This document shows positions 43,805 through 56,439 of a DNA stretch of 64,000 bases, piece by piece. How positions within the stretch are numbered: position 1 is the stretch's first letter; each line of letters starts with the position of its first letter. This DNA comes from Tenrec ecaudatus. Lineage: Eukaryota; Chordata; Mammalia; Afrosoricida; Tenrecidae. The notes beneath the pieces were generated by a model. It ran no database searches. It was not told the DNA's origin and worked only from the letters and a program-made list of their open reading frames with translations. The position numbers and the translations under genes are program-made. The stretch spans positions 250,122,812 to 250,186,811 of the forward strand of contig NC_134531.1 in the NCBI RefSeq assembly GCF_050624435.1, in the 5' to 3' direction.

Positions 43805-44585
43805 TTTTTTTTTTTTAACATTTTATTAGGGGCTCATACAACTCTTATCACAATCCATGCATATACATACATCAATTATATAAAACACATCTGTACATTC
43901 TTTGCCCTAATCATTTTCTCTTTTTTTCTTTTCTTTTTTTACATTTTATTAGGGGCTCATACAACTCTTATCACAATCCACACATATACATACATCAATT
44001 GTATAAAGCACATCCGTACATTCTTTGCCCTAATCACTCTCAAAGCATTTGCTCTCCACTTAAGCCCTCTGCATCAGGTCCTCCTTTTTTATCTCCTCCC
44101 TCCCTGCTACCCCCTCCCTCATGAGCCCTTGACAATCCACAGATTGTTATTTTGTCATATCTTGCCCTATCCGGAGTCTCCCTTCCCCCGCTTCTCTGCC
44201 CTCCCTCTCCCAGGGAGGAGGTCACATGTGGATCCTTGTAATCAGTTCCCCCTTTCCAACCCTCTCACCCTCCACTCTCCCAGCATCGCCCCTCACACCC
44301 CTGGTCCTGAAGGTATCGTCCACCCTGGATTCTCTGTGCCTCCAACTCCCATATGCACCAGTATACAACCTCTGCCCTATCCAGTCCTGCAAGGCATAAT
44401 TCGGATCATGGTAGTTGGGGGAAGGAAGCGTCCAGGATCTGGGGGAAAGCTGTGTTCTTCATCGGTACTACATCGCACCTTGACTGACCCATCTCCTCTC
44501 CTAAACCCCTCTATGAGGGGATCTCCAGTGGCCGACACTTGGGCCTTGGGTCTCCACTCTGCACTTCCCCCTTCATTCACTATGG

Positions 44586-44621
<36 letters not shown>

Positions 44622-45382
44622 TATATCTTTTTTTTTTTGCATGATGCCTTATACCTGGTCCCTTTGGCACCTCGTGATCACACCGGCTGGTGTGCTTCTG
44701 CCATGTGGGCTTTATTGCTTCTGAGCTAGATGGCCGCTTGTTCACCTTCAAGCCTTTAAGACCCCAGACACTATCTCTTTTGATAGCCGGGCACCATCAA
44801 CTTTCTTCGCCACATTTGCTTATGCACCCGTTTGTCTTCGGCAATCGTATCACGGAGGTGTGCAGTCAATGATATGATTTTTTTTCTTTGATGCCTGATA
44901 ACTGATCCCTTTGGGACCACTCGATCACACAGGCTGGTGTGTTCTTCCATGTGGGCTTTGTTTCTTCTGAGCTAGATGGCTGCTTGTTTATCTTTAAGCC
45001 TTTGAGACTCCAGTCACTCTCTACTTTGACAGCCAGGCACCATCAGCTTTCTTCACCACATTTACTTGTTCACCCACTTTGGCTTCAGCAGTTGTGTCGG
45101 GAGAGTGAGCATCATAGAGTTCAGCATTGAGGGAGTGTTTGAGTAGAGGCCCAAGGTCCTTCCGCCACCTTAATACTAAACCTATAAATATAGACACATA
45201 GATCTATTTCCCCATCCTCATATATATATTTGCATGTGCATGTCTTTGTCTAGACCTCCATAAATGCTCTTTGACTCCCAGCTCCTTCCTCCATCTCCCT
45301 TGACTTTCCTCCTGCCCCACTACCGTGCTCCGTCCCCACCTGGGCTACAGCTATTCCTCTTCTCTATGCAACCGTACCCTTG
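43805..45382 (-). mobile_element. 5'-truncated L1, minus strand, duplicated tail
   Basis: Target duplications AGGATCACCAGTCTT (43790-43804) and AGGATCATCAGTCTT (45383-45397), one mismatch in 15. From the poly-T end: terminal unit 2 (43820-43913), A-rich spacer (complement), terminal unit 1 (43940-44060), polypurine block, the 3'UTR, the microsatellite at 44585-44636, and both halves of the internal duplication (44645-44875, 44885-45120). Confidence 0.96.
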
Positions 45383-45397
45383 AGGATCATCAGTCTT

Positions 45398-46481
45398 GGG
45401 TGATCCTGACAGCCCACATATCTTGCTTTTGTGCTCAAGCAATATATTTTCTTTAGATACTTTAAGTAACTTCTTACACCTTAAAAAAATTCATTTTAAG
45501 TATTTGCTTTCCCTCTCAAGGTATTTTCCTAAGAAAAGCAATGGAGTATCTGTTTATATAAAAATATCTGTGGGCAAAAGAAAGAAGTGAAAAATACTTA
45601 TCTCATTGTGCCATCTTTGTTAACCTGTGACATGTGAGGCAGCCACAGCCCTGCAGGTTTCTGAGACTCATTGCCAGGATGCTGGGTAAGGGTCCTTGGT
45701 TTACAAAGGGAGCGAATTCCAAAGACGCTGCTCAACTAGCGAGGCGCCAGAGCCACAGGTAGTCCTGAATCGTCACCCCAGAGACACAGAATTTTTAATG
45801 GAAGGAAAGCCAATGTGTAGAACAGCTTTCTTGTGTTTGTTGTGATGTGTCCTAGGGAAGATTTTAGAAACTGCCCACCGTACCACGGGCATTCCTGCAG
45901 ACCTGGCATACTTAGAGCTTGCCAAGGGGGCGGTAGAGATGAGATTTTGAAAATTCGCACCTGGAATCCTTTTCCTTCTGTTCCACCCACCCCAAATGAA
46001 AACCACGTGTAGAACTAAGGGGAGGCAGGCTGTTCCACAGAGCACTTCCTCTGCAGACCTGAGGGAATTCCGAATCTTCTATGCACTTTGTTCTTGAATC
46101 CATGGCCTTATGCTAATGACAGTGAGGTTCTGTTGTTTGTGGCTGCCACAGGGGCCCCTGGAAGAGCAGGGAGAGGCCTGCTGGGTACAGATAAAGGCCC
46201 AAAGGAACCTGGCCTAAGGCAGTGTGAGACAGCAGGAAAAGCATACAAACTTAGAGAAGGTGCTGGGAAAAAGCAAGATTCTAAATTGAAAACAGACTGT
46301 GCTCCACACTGGAGAGTGGATTCCTGCTCCCAGAGCCCCTGCTCCTCAGCTGGGGCCATTGATTTCTGACCTGAAGACCTTCTCTTTCCTCAGCGTCCGG
46401 CCCCAAACCCATGTCCCATGGGGTCTTCCCTGAAACTCCACTGTCTATCTGGAACCGTATTAGCACAGCTTGTTTTTTTCC
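45398..46481. other. Unique non-genic sequence
   Basis: 45600-45720 may hold a heavily decayed AfroSINE ('ctgcaggtttctgagactca'). No gene evident. Confidence 0.35.
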
Positions 46482-46675
46482 TACTCTGCTGAGTCCATTC
46501 TGACTCACGGTGCCCCTATAGGGTAGACTAAACCTGCCTCAAAGAGTCTCTGAGACTTTAATTCTTTACTCAAATAGAAAGCCTCATCTTTCTTCCATGG
46601 AGGAACCGGTGGGTTCAGAAATGCTAACCTGGTGGTTAGCAAGCCAACACCGAACCTACTACACCACCAGGACGT
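46482..46675 (-). repeat. AfroSINE
   Basis: 'tgctgagtccattctgactc', 'aaagcctcatctttcttcca', 'ctacaccaccagg'. Confidence 0.88.
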
Positions 46676-47071
46676 TTCTGTTTAGCCTAGAGTCTTTCAA
46701 ATGGATAGAACAACACCCATCCCAACCCTGTTCACTGCTATCATACACACACCCCTTTCTGTGAAGTCCCCACTACGCTCTGTGAAGTTCACCACATTCT
46801 CCGTGTGTGTGTCTGAGTTATAAAAACAGGAACTTTGACCCCTTTTTAGAACTCTTCCAATTCCAGAGATTCTCAACAAAGCATGAATCCCCGGTGTCTT
46901 TGTCCTGACTTGTCCCATGTGGAAATACACATTGGGGTTCCAGACACACTGAGCTAATGAGTAGACACTATTGTGCTATCTAAACTAACCCTGTGTGACA
47001 AGGCTGCACCTGCCTTGCTTTACTGAATAACCAGAACTGTTTTCTAAAATAGGTAATGTTAACTTAATCTC
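46676..47071. other. Unique non-genic sequence
   Basis: Nothing recognisable. Confidence 0.35.
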
Positions 47072-47265
47072 CCTGCCATCGAGTCACTGCTGATGCATAG
47101 CGACCCTGTAGGACAGGGGAGAATTGCCTCCATGAGTTTCTGAGCCTGTAACTCTTGACAGGAGTAGAAAGCGTCATCTTTCCCTCGCTGAGTGGCTGGT
47201 GTTTTAGAACTGCTGAGCTTAAGGTTAGGGACCCAATGTGGAACCCACTACACCACCAGGAGATG
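47072..47265 (-). repeat. AfroSINE
   Basis: 'ctgccatcgagtcactgctg', 'gcgaccctgtaggacagggg', 'cccactacaccaccaggag'. Confidence 0.92.
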
Positions 47266-47839
47266 CTTGTGTCAACTTTCTATATATGAAATTGAAATGT
47301 CACCTGGTCCGATGCCATCTTCATGATCACTGCTGTATGTGAGTCCAAAGTTGTGTGCCAATACACCTCAAGGGGAATCGCCTCCATATTCAATGACACA
47401 TCCCCGCACCAAACCCAATTTCCTTTTCTAGTGATCAGCCTTGCCTAATGATTTGGCCAAAGTGAGCAAGCATAAATCCTCCCAGCCTCCCTTGCCAGGC
47501 ACAGTGTGGTTCCCGAGAGCAGTGCTTCTTCTACAAAGGGAGTGCTCAGGCTTTTGGCACACTCGGCAGATTCTACGACTATTTTGACTTTTTTTATTGA
47601 CATTTTTTTAAAAAGCATTTTCCCCCTAACTTATTTGACCATAGAGCATGTTTCCCTTTGTCCCTTGTATGAGATGAGAAAAAGTCACTCCTTTCCCAGT
47701 CATCCAAAGAAGGATCAACTTCCCTGCCCTGCCAGCGGAGGGCTTGGCCAATAGAATAAAAGTGGAAGGAGTTGGGTGCCACTCTGGAGCAGAGGTCTTA
47801 AGAGAAATGGTCCCTTTGGTGCTTACCTATCCTTCAAGA
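47266..47839. other. Unique non-genic sequence
   Basis: Nothing recognisable beyond a T/A-rich run at 47588-47620. Confidence 0.35.
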
Positions 47840-48020
47840 GGAAGGAACCCTAGTAATATAGTAGTTATGCGTGGGCTGTTAACCTCATGGTCAGCAGTTC
47901 AAAAACACCAGGTACTCTGTTATAGAAAGACCAGGTTTTCTACTTGCATAAAGAGGAACGCTTCCACATTGTCCCATAGGGCCACTCTGAGTAGGAATCC
48001 ACTCTCCTTTTGAGTTAGAG
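47840..48020 (+). repeat. AfroSINE, diverged
   Basis: 'ggaaccctagtaatatagta', 'catggtcagcagttcaaaaa', 'catagggccactctgagtag'. Confidence 0.75.
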
Positions 48021-48999
48021 TTTGCCAATGAGTCTGTTACACAGCATTTTCATCAGAGGCAATTGCTAACTGACTCACTATTCCTCTGCGCTATGTCATG
48101 GCCAAGCCTGGGTCACATGCAAGTCTTTGAATTTCAAAGTCTGATTGTTCCTCTGCACAAAGCTGACAGAGATAAGCAACAACTGCTTGTAGGCTGGAAA
48201 GATTGCCCGGACATAGTGTACTTTGGGGATTTCTTATTGCCAGGAAAAATACAAGTGATGTGGCAGGTGACAGTCCTTGTATCTCTCAGCTGGCACTAAG
48301 AGGAAGGTTCTGAGACTTCAGTCAGGGCCACCAGAGGAAGTGGCTCATGGTGGTGCTGCCATAGTCCATCCCAGGTCAAGCCCTCTGAGGCGTTGGGTTA
48401 CAGAGTTTTGGATTGGCACTCAGTGAGTGCTGCTTCAAAGCTCCTTCCTTTTCTTAAACCTGTTCCTGAAACCACATTCTTTCTGAAGGTCCTTGTCAGT
48501 AAGCCAAAATCCCAACCAATTTGCTGAGTCAAGACAAAATGCAAAATTGTTGGTCCTGAGAGACATTAAACCACCTACAATCCTTTAGACTGTGTCCACA
48601 GATCATCCATAGCCTCAACTGCAGAAACATTTCACCAAATCCTCGCTGTTTCTCCCCAAAGAGTAGGAATGCCCTTCTAGCTTTTAAAAATCGATGTCGG
48701 TCTGGCATGATGTTGGCTCCACCTGAGGCAGTGGATTCACCTGAGCTAAGCTCTAGAGAGGGTCGCTTAATCTTCATTCAAGAAATATGTCATCAGGATT
48801 GTAGACCACGCAGGGACTGCACAATCCCTCTGTGTCAGTAGGGGCTGCATCATGGCCTGGCCCATTGGGAAGGGAGACAGGCCCATGGCAATTATAAGAT
48901 GAGATGCTGAGGGTGCTGGGGTGGTCTAGGGATACAAGAAATGAACTATTTGGAATGGAGGTAATTATGAATGACTCCTTCTTCCCATGGAACAAACCC
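48021..48999. other. Unique non-genic sequence
   Basis: No recognised repeats or coding frames. Confidence 0.35.
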
Positions 49000-49212
49000 A
49001 TGCCAGTTGTCATGAAGTTAACTCTGATTCATGGGGTCTCCTTGGGGGCCAGAGTAGAACTACATTCTGTTGGTTTTTAATAACTGATTTTGTTGTTGTT
49101 GTTTGAAATGTAGCGCCAGGCCTTTCTTCAGAGACACCTTTGGCTGGGCTTGAAGCTCCAACCTATGAGTTAGTAGCCCACTGTGTTAACCAACTGCACC
49201 ACCCAAGGACTC
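49000..49212 (-). repeat. AfroSINE variant
   Basis: 'gttgtcatgaagttaactct', 'ccaggcctttcttcagagac', 'aactgcaccacccaagga', with an internal (GTT)n at 49090. Confidence 0.8.
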
Positions 49213-49261
49213 TTCCATGTGACTACAGAGTGACTCCAGGACTGCCCCCACTGTCCCAAAC

Positions 49262-49455
49262 CAAAACCAAATCCACCGTCATGGAGTTGACCTCATATAT
49301 GGCACAATAGAATGATTCTGTTGATTTTCAGAACTGTACCTCTTTACTGGAGCAGAAAACCCTCATCTTTCTCCCAAGGAGTAGCTGGTGGGTTTGAACC
49401 ATTAACTTTGCCATTAGCAGCCCAACTCGTAACCCAATATACCACCAGGAGTGGT
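49262..49455 (-). repeat. AfroSINE
   Basis: 'accaaaaccaaatccaccgt', 'ctcatctttctcccaaggag', 'ccaatataccaccagg'. Confidence 0.88.
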
Positions 49456-49650
49456 TCAATTTGGAAAAGTAGTATGTAATCACCTGTCTATGAAGGGAAG
49501 CCCCTCTCATAGAGTTCAGTTGCACGAATGAGAAAGAAATGAGTCCCCAAATGCCTATCTTAATCAATAGTCTGGGGAAGGGTGTTCTGGGAAGCAGCTT
49601 TCAAATGTGGCTGGAGATTATAAAATTAATCAACCTAATCCCTGTTTTAA

Positions 49651-49845
49651 GGAGCCCTGGTGGTACAATGGCTAAGCACTGGGCGGCTAAACAAAAGGCT
49701 GGTAGTTTGAACCTACCCATGGGTTCTAGGGGTGAAAAGACCTGCTGAGCTAGCTGGTCCCCTGAAGATCCCAGCCTAGGACACCTTTGGGGGCAGTTCT
49801 ACTCTGTCCTGTGGGGTCAATATGTGTAGACATCAATTTAAAGAC
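49651..49845 (+). repeat. AfroSINE
   Basis: The head 'ggagccctggtggtacaatg' is close to consensus; the tail after 'ctgtcctgtggggtcaatat' is diverged. Confidence 0.88.
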
Positions 49846-50367
49846 ACACAGCACGTTTGACTCTATGTCATTTGTTGATAGAGTTTGTGCAGAGCATTCT
49901 GAGTAGGAAACAGACTCAGGGGCATCTGACATCAACCAGCAACAGTCTCTTTCCTCGAGAAAGACTGTGGAAAGGTATGAGGAGGGAGCTTCCAAAAGAG
50001 TGTGGGAAATGATGCGAAAAAATAATGGCATTTTGCCATGAGCTTTTTGAAGCTCTCCTCTTATAGGAGCTGGTCCACCATGGAGGTTTCTAGAAAAGCG
50101 AAACACGAAGGAAGAGGCTGATAAGTCCCACTGAACAATTCCAGGGGAGATTGGGTCTTGACTCAGAGTACTTGAGCATTCTGGCTTATTCTTCCAAATA
50201 GCAAATCAGACTAGACCAGGTTCTGGGACTCAAGCAAGGCAAATAAGACACATCAGGCCCAAGATTCAGACTTATGGGGGAAGTCACACCGGAGAGGGAA
50301 GGCCTCTTTATCTTGTGTGCCTGACAAGTGTCTCATTTGCCTCATCTAAATCCCAGCCCTGGCAAAA
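49846..50367. other. Unique non-genic sequence
   Basis: Nothing recognisable. Confidence 0.35.
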
Positions 50368-50500
50368 AGGCTAACAGTACCAGCTCCAAACTTGTGTTTG
50401 AATCTTGTCTCTGTCACCTATTTAGCCACTTTGAGTCACTTCCTCTGGTTTTCCGTCTGTAAAATGGGGCACAGTTCCAATCATAGGGCCATCAGTAAAT
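50368..50500 (+). repeat. MIR
   Basis: 'cttgtgtttgaatcttgtct', 'ctgtcacctatttagccact', 'tttccgtctgtaaaatgggg'. Confidence 0.85.
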
Positions 50501-51498
50501 GACTATTCTAGACGAGAATTCTCAGCCAGGCTTATCTGAGAGTTGGTTCTTCAGGATATTGTCATAGATGTTTTATGTCCCACCCAGGTTCCTCTCAGGA
50601 CCAAGGGACTGATTTCCTCAGCTTCTGACAAAGCCACTGATAGAAAAGGTCCCAGCTGTCTGGCCCCTATCAGGATTGCCTCAGCTGAGGAGAGCTCATC
50701 TAAGGTCTGCTCCTTCCCCAGACTAACCTTCACCCAACCAATGACTGATCAATGTAGGGGTACAAATGGTACAGTGGAGGCGTTTGACCTCCTGTAACTT
50801 CACAAAAGGCAGTGGAGGAAAATCAAGATAAACAGCCCAAGGCTGATTCCTATGAGACAGAGATAAGAATGCCTCCACCCTCCTTTCTTTTTACTGATTC
50901 TGACACAAACCATCCCTCCCATGACACTCTCTCCTTCTCTGCTGGGTTTGATAATCCATGAGTGGCAATGGCCACACAGAACTCGCAAGCAATACTCATG
51001 TTTATGGGGTTAATTGGGGAACTAGCGGGTGATCAGAAATGACTGGGGATATAGTTCTTCAGTCAGGATAGTCTCTTCCCAGGGGTGCCCAGAGGCAGAA
51101 CTTTTTCTGGTCCTTGGCCTCTGCCCTGCAGCTCCTTGACCTCTGCTCTGCTTGGGACCGTGTTACAAAGCTCTTTCAGCTCTGCTGATAAGTACGCTGA
51201 GGCAGCCCACTTTGTCAGGAAGCCTTGGCCCAAAGACACTCAGCTTTCTCATTCTGTAGTCTGGCGAGCTCCCTGTTCTGGGGTCTTGGTGCTGCAGCCA
51301 CTGCTTTTCATTGTCTCCTGATACATCCAGTGTCATGGCTCTCTGTCTCCTGGATGATAATAATAATAATTAATAATAATCCTGGGTCCAAAAGCACACT
51401 CCACTGCTGGATCTTCTTTCTTGGTACTCTTGAAACTCCACTTTCTGTCTCTGATTTAATTCACCCAGGATCACCAAACCGACCAACCCCTACATTAG
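50501..51498. other. Unique sequence with a short (TAA)n
   Basis: An AT-rich TAA-type microsatellite lies at 51355-51381. Otherwise no repeats or genes recognised. Confidence 0.4.
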
Positions 51499-51513
51499 GG
51501 GTCTACAGGTCTT

Positions 51514-52591
51514 TTTTTTTCATTTAAGGTGTTTATTTAGGGCTTTTTAAAAAAAAAAACAATTTATTAGGGGCTCATACAACTCTTATCACAATCCATA
51601 CATATACATACATCAATTGTATAAAGCACATCCATACATTCCCTGCCCCAATCATTCTCAAAGCATTTGCTCTCCACTTAAGCCCTTTGCATCAGGTCCT
51701 CTTTTTTTTCCCTCCCTCCCCTCTCCCCCCTCCCTCATGTGCCCTTGGTAATTTATACATCGTTATTTTGTCATATCTTGCCCTATCCGGAGTCTCCCTT
51801 CCCCCCCTTCCCTGCTGTCCCTCTCCCAGGAAGGAGGTCACATGTGGGTCCTTGTAATCAGTTCCCCCTTTCCAACCCACTCACCCTTCACTCTCCCAGC
51901 ATTGCCCCTCACACCCTTGGTCCTGAAGGTATCATTCACCCTAGATTCCCTGTGCCTCCAGCCCTCATATGTACCAGTGTACAACCTCTGCCCTATCCAG
52001 TCCTGCAAGGTAGCATTCGGATCATGGTAGTTGGGGGGAGGAAGCATCCAGGATCTGGGGGAAAGCTGTGTTCTTCATCGGTACTACCTCGCACCATCAT
52101 TGACCCTTCTCCTCTCCTGAACCCCTCTGTGAGGGGATCTCTATTGGCCGACACTTGGGCCTTGGGTCTCCACTCTGCACTTCCCCCTTCATTCAATATA
52201 GTATATATATATACACATATATATATATGTATATATATATACACATATATACACATATATACATATACATACATACACACACATATATACATATACACAC
52301 ATATATCTTTTTTTTTTGCATGATGCCTTATACCTGGTCCCTCTGGCACCTCATGATCGCACTGGCCGGTGTGCTTCTTCCATGTGGGCTTTTTTGCTTC
52401 TGAGCTAGATGGCCACTTGTTCACCTTCAAGCCTTTAAGACCCCAGACACTATCTCTTTTGATAGCCGGGCACCATCAGCTTTCTTCACCACATTTGCTT
52501 ATGCACCCATTTGTATTCAGCGATCCTATCATGGAGGCGTGCAGTCAATGATATGATTTTTTTGTTCTTTGATGCCTGATAACTGATCCCA
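51514..52591 (-). mobile_element. 5'-truncated L1, minus strand, extended tail
   Basis: Perfect 15-bp target duplication GGGTCTACAGGTCTT (51499-51513 and 52592-52606). On the L1 strand, after the usual 'cccctaataaattg' end, about 40 extra nt follow (51521-51561) with a second AATAAA (complement at 51531-51536), then the final A-run. A large TA/CA microsatellite lies at 52197-52310. The 5' end lies within the internal duplication spacer. Confidence 0.96.
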
Positions 52592-52828
52592 GGGTCTACA
52601 GGTCTTATTTGAATGGTCTCACCTCTTCAAGGATGCCATACACCTTACTGATATTATTAGCATGCTATCTACTCCCCTCAGTGACAGAGTTCTACCAGCC
52701 ATTTGGTAGGAGTTACAAAGACTATAGCTAGACGAGACCTAGTAAGCAATTCACTGAGACATATTAGTCATACAAAGTCCCAGGCTACTGGTCACCACTT
52801 GGCCAGTTCCCAGTTCCAGAGCTCCCTG

Positions 52829-53447
52829 TGATGGCTCCTTTTGCGTATCAATGTGGCGAGGCTAAGTGGTGCCCAGTTGTTTGGTCAAACAAGCATTCAT
52901 CTATTTGCTCTTATGAAGGAGTTGGCCTCAAGCAAAATAATAATGTGGGCAGGGGTAAACCTATCAGTCAAAGGCCTTCAGAGCGGAAAGGGAGTTTCTC
53001 TAGGGTGTGTTCTGACCATTCTTATTCTTGTCTTTTCCCATCACCTAACCTATGGATTTTAGGATGAACATCTGCAGAGCTCTTTAGGTTGTTGCCTAAC
53101 CTGTGGATTTGGAACTTACCATTGCCCTATGTAAGTCAATGCCTAGATGTAACCCTCACTCTCTGGGGCTCTGGTGCCATAGTGGGTGACCCGTTGGGCG
53201 TCTAACAGCAAGGACATCAGTTTGCTGCTTGAGGGAAAGCTGAAGCTTCGTAATCTCCTGAAGAGTTACAGTCTCTGAAGCCCAGAAGGTCAGTTCTATA
53301 CTGTTCTACACGGTCACTATGAGTCCGGCTGGATGGCAGTGAGTGGCCGGTGCAGTGGTTAACCATAGGAGCCCTGGTGGATATATCGATATCTCCAGTT
53401 TCAGCTATATAACTGGTTTGGTTTCTCTAGGGCACACTGACTATGAC
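52829..53447 (+). mobile_element. MLT2-like (ERVL) LTR, split by an AfroSINE
   Basis: Starts TGATGGCTCC, then 'gcccagttgtttggtcaaac' and 'taatgtgggcaggggtaaac', and ends 'gtttctctagggcacactga' near 53447. This is an ancient mammalian class III LTR. Confidence 0.7.
53162..53385 (+). repeat. AfroSINE inside LTR
   Basis: 'ggctctggtgccatagtggg', 'gaagagttacagtctctgaa', 'ctggatggcagtgagtggcc'. A second head-like 'ggagccctggtgg' occurs at about 53368. Confidence 0.85.
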
Positions 53448-54724
53448 ACTCTCCATAGGCAGGGCTGAGACCTCTGTTGAGATTTCCCTCCTGTGCCCTT
53501 CCTTGATTCCCCCCATAGGTGCTTATTCCCTGAGCATTCCTCAATAAATGTCAGGAATCCAGAGCTAATTCCATCACAGTGTCTCCTTCTTCCAGGGAGT
53601 CTGAATGGCTTCCGGGGAGTATGAACTACAGTCTCCATCCAACTTCCTCCTTCTATTTCTATGATCTGGATCTTATTTGGGGCTCATTTGGTTGTAAACA
53701 GGCAAAGAGACCAATACCTGGAAGAGAGAATCCTAGGAAATGGAAAGGTGGGGAGAACAAGAGGACAGCTGGCTCTGTCGACGGTTTCTGACCACCACTG
53801 GCATGTTCCTGTGTTCTTTGTGTCTGTCTCTCAGGGTACATGCTGTAATCTCTCAGCATAGACTGCCTCCTCCACGTGGCGGGATATGTGCTTCTGAATT
53901 CTGCCTCTTAGATGCCAGGCCACTTGCAAAAATGGGACTGTCTTTTTGTTTCTAGTTGGAAAAGCTCCAGAGAAAGGGTCTGGTTGACGCATCTTAGGTC
54001 AAGTGTCACCCCTGGGCCAATGAAAACAGCCTAGTGACCATATTAAAATGTGGTGTCTCCCCCAGGGAACTGCTGTTACAGCCAGTGAGGCAGTTCACAG
54101 AGGCAGATAGGAAAGGGGGTTGGTGCAGATTAAAATTAATAATAATAATAATGTCTGTTTGCCGAGAATAGGGCCTTATTATTTTTGGATGCCCAGCATC
54201 TGAACCCCCTTTCACTAAATCTAGGCAGGAGGTAGGGCCCACCTGTCACTCAACCAGCTAAAAATGTATGGCCCTTGCGGTAGCAGCTGCTGCTGTGCCC
54301 ACGCATTAGCACTTGGCACCCACCACTCCCGTAAATGCCAATGGTCTCACTGGAAGCACGTGTAAGTCCCCACACAGGGAACAGTCATTGAGCAGGCAGG
54401 AGAGTTGACCTCCTCCAGGACCTAATGCCACTTTAACCAATGACACATGGGGTTGGGTGGAGACAAACTCCAGTTCCCTCGGCCTTTGGGTGGGACAAAT
54501 ACAAGAGGGTCTATACTGTCTCTGGGAACCTACTCAATGACATTTCTTTATCGGCCCCTTCCCTTTGTTCAGTCAGTACTACCCTCCTGTACTGGTCCTT
54601 CCTGAACCTCCCAACAATAATCTAGTTGCCTTTCTGATTCTAGTGGATTCCAGTTCTTGGTGACTGTATTCATGTGAGTCAACCAGAACTGTGCTTCCTG
54701 CAGATTCTTTCTCTCCCCGTTTTA
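53448..54724. other. Unique non-genic sequence
   Basis: An (ATA)n-type run at 54133-54152; 54640-54720 may be a decayed AfroSINE. No gene evident. Confidence 0.35.
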
Positions 54725-55150
54725 AGAGTAGTTTTAAGGACACTGTGAAACCATCCCACCATCCAGGTCCAGAACATTTTCATTAACCCTGCAGTCATTA
54801 AGCAGTCATTCCCCATTGCCCCTCCCACCCCACTCTGGGAAACCACCAGTCTGCTCTATGGCTCTATGGAATTTACCTGTCCAGGATTATTCCTTTAAAT
54901 GGACTCAAACAATACATGGCATTGGTGTTTGGCTTCTTTCACTTCATGTTTTTGTGTTCACCTGTGTTACAGAGTATAACAGAATCAAAGGCTTTAGTTT
55001 TCTTATGGCAGACTATATTTATATTCCACTGTGTGTATATCATATGTTCTCTATTCTTCTATTGATGGGTATTTTTGGCTTATTACTTACCTTTTGCCCA
55101 TTATGATTAGTGCAGCATCCATTTGGGTACTCGTCTTTCTTTCTTTTAGA
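54725..55150 (-). mobile_element. Ancient L1M 3' region
   Basis: 'gaaccaccagtctgctctat'-type block, 'tatttatattccactgtgtg' and 'ctattcttctattgatgggt' match the complement of an old L1 ORF2 end and 3'UTR. Confidence 0.75.
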
Positions 55151-55186
55151 TCTGCACTTGGGAATGGACTCCCTGGGTCAGCTGGC

Positions 55187-55367
55187 AAGGGCACGTGACC
55201 AAGTGGGTTATGTTGGCTAACCGTAAGGCCAGCATTTTGGACCCTTTAGCTACTGCAAGATAAAAATGCTCTCATAATGATCCACAGGCTCCCAGACCCA
55301 CCGGCGGCAGTTCTACTCTGTCCTATCGGGTTGCTGAGTCAGAATCGACTCGATGGCAGTGGTAGTG
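55187..55367 (+). repeat. AfroSINE
   Basis: 'ttggctaaccgtaaggccag', 'ggcggcagttctactctgtc', 'gaatcgactcgatggcagtg'. The tail is close to consensus. Confidence 0.9.
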
Positions 55368-56341
55368 ATGAAGTCAGTGACTTGAGAGTGGAATCAGGGA
55401 CCGTGGAGAATTCTGGCAGTAGCCATGGTGGCCTCACTACTTAGATCCCAGCAGCCACCAGCAAACAAAGGAGTCACATGTCTGTCCTCCATTGGCAGAA
55501 CAAACCAAGGTTCTCACTGGCTTGGTGCTGGCGACCCAGCTGCCCCTGCTTCCTCAAATGCCATTTCCTCAGCTTTACTGGAAACGGGGTGCACTCTCTA
55601 TTATTGCGTCACCAACTCTTTCGATGGTCCACCTAGCCAGGTTTGATTCCAGACACGCACTGTGCAGCCACCATCAGCGAAGGTGGCTGCCCACGTCATT
55701 TGTGCATATGCAGAGAATGTGATCATTCTTGGCACTGGTGTCCTTAGTCATCCTGGTTGGTATATTTACATCCTTTGGGAGCTGGGTCAGTGAGCAAGCG
55801 CTTCTCAAGGTGCCCATATGATCTGTTTACTGAGAGTGCCAGCCCGAGGATCTGACTTGCCACCCACAGTGAACACACCTCTGAGGCAAAGGGGAAGGCT
55901 TCTTTCTAACTGGGAGACCAGCAGGTCTTCTGCAGAGATCACTCCCCTGCAGCACTCTGAGCCGAGGCCTTTCATATTCCAAAGAGCAGCATTAAGATTC
56001 CCATCTGTCACCCAGTCAGACTCACGTGTGCGAGTCCTCTTGTCAGAGCAAGACAGCCAATGCAGTGAGCTGGGTAAAGGGGCAGTCTCACTCTGAGGAG
56101 ACTCAGCCAGGAGTGTAGAGATAGGGAGTGAAATGAGCAGCTTCCAGCTGCCACCCAAGCCTCCTTGGTGCAGTGGCATTAGAGCAAAGAGATAATCCTT
56201 TGTGACTCTTCGACCTCCTTCCTGGCCTTGGTGGAATTAACACTGCTCAGTGCCAGTGTCTTATGAGTATATGGAAAAGAAAGCTCAGAAAAGAATAGAG
56301 TTGAATAAGACCAGGACAGAGTAAGGTAGCTTCATGATGTT
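55368..56341. other. Unique non-genic sequence
   Basis: Overlapping open frames at 55805-56179 have no recognisable family. Nothing else seen. Confidence 0.35.
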
Positions 56342-56438
56342 GCATTTGGGTGTCTCAGAGCCCATCCTGGCTCATAGTGACCCTCTGTGACAGAGAAGAA
56401 CTGTCCCACAGAATTCTCTAGGCAGAATTTTAAGGGAA
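56342..56438 (-). repeat. AfroSINE, partial
   Basis: 'cagagcccatcctggctcat', 'gacagagaagaactgtccca'. Tail half only, abutting the next copy. Confidence 0.65.
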
Positions 56439-56439
56439 G

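Noticed and set aside
51355-51381. TAA run as a poly(A)-type retroposon end
   Set aside because: No retroposon body or duplication is attached; treated as a microsatellite.
55805-56179. Minus-strand 124-codon frame as a possible gene
   Set aside because: No recognisable domain, splice context or codon bias visible; open also on the other strand.
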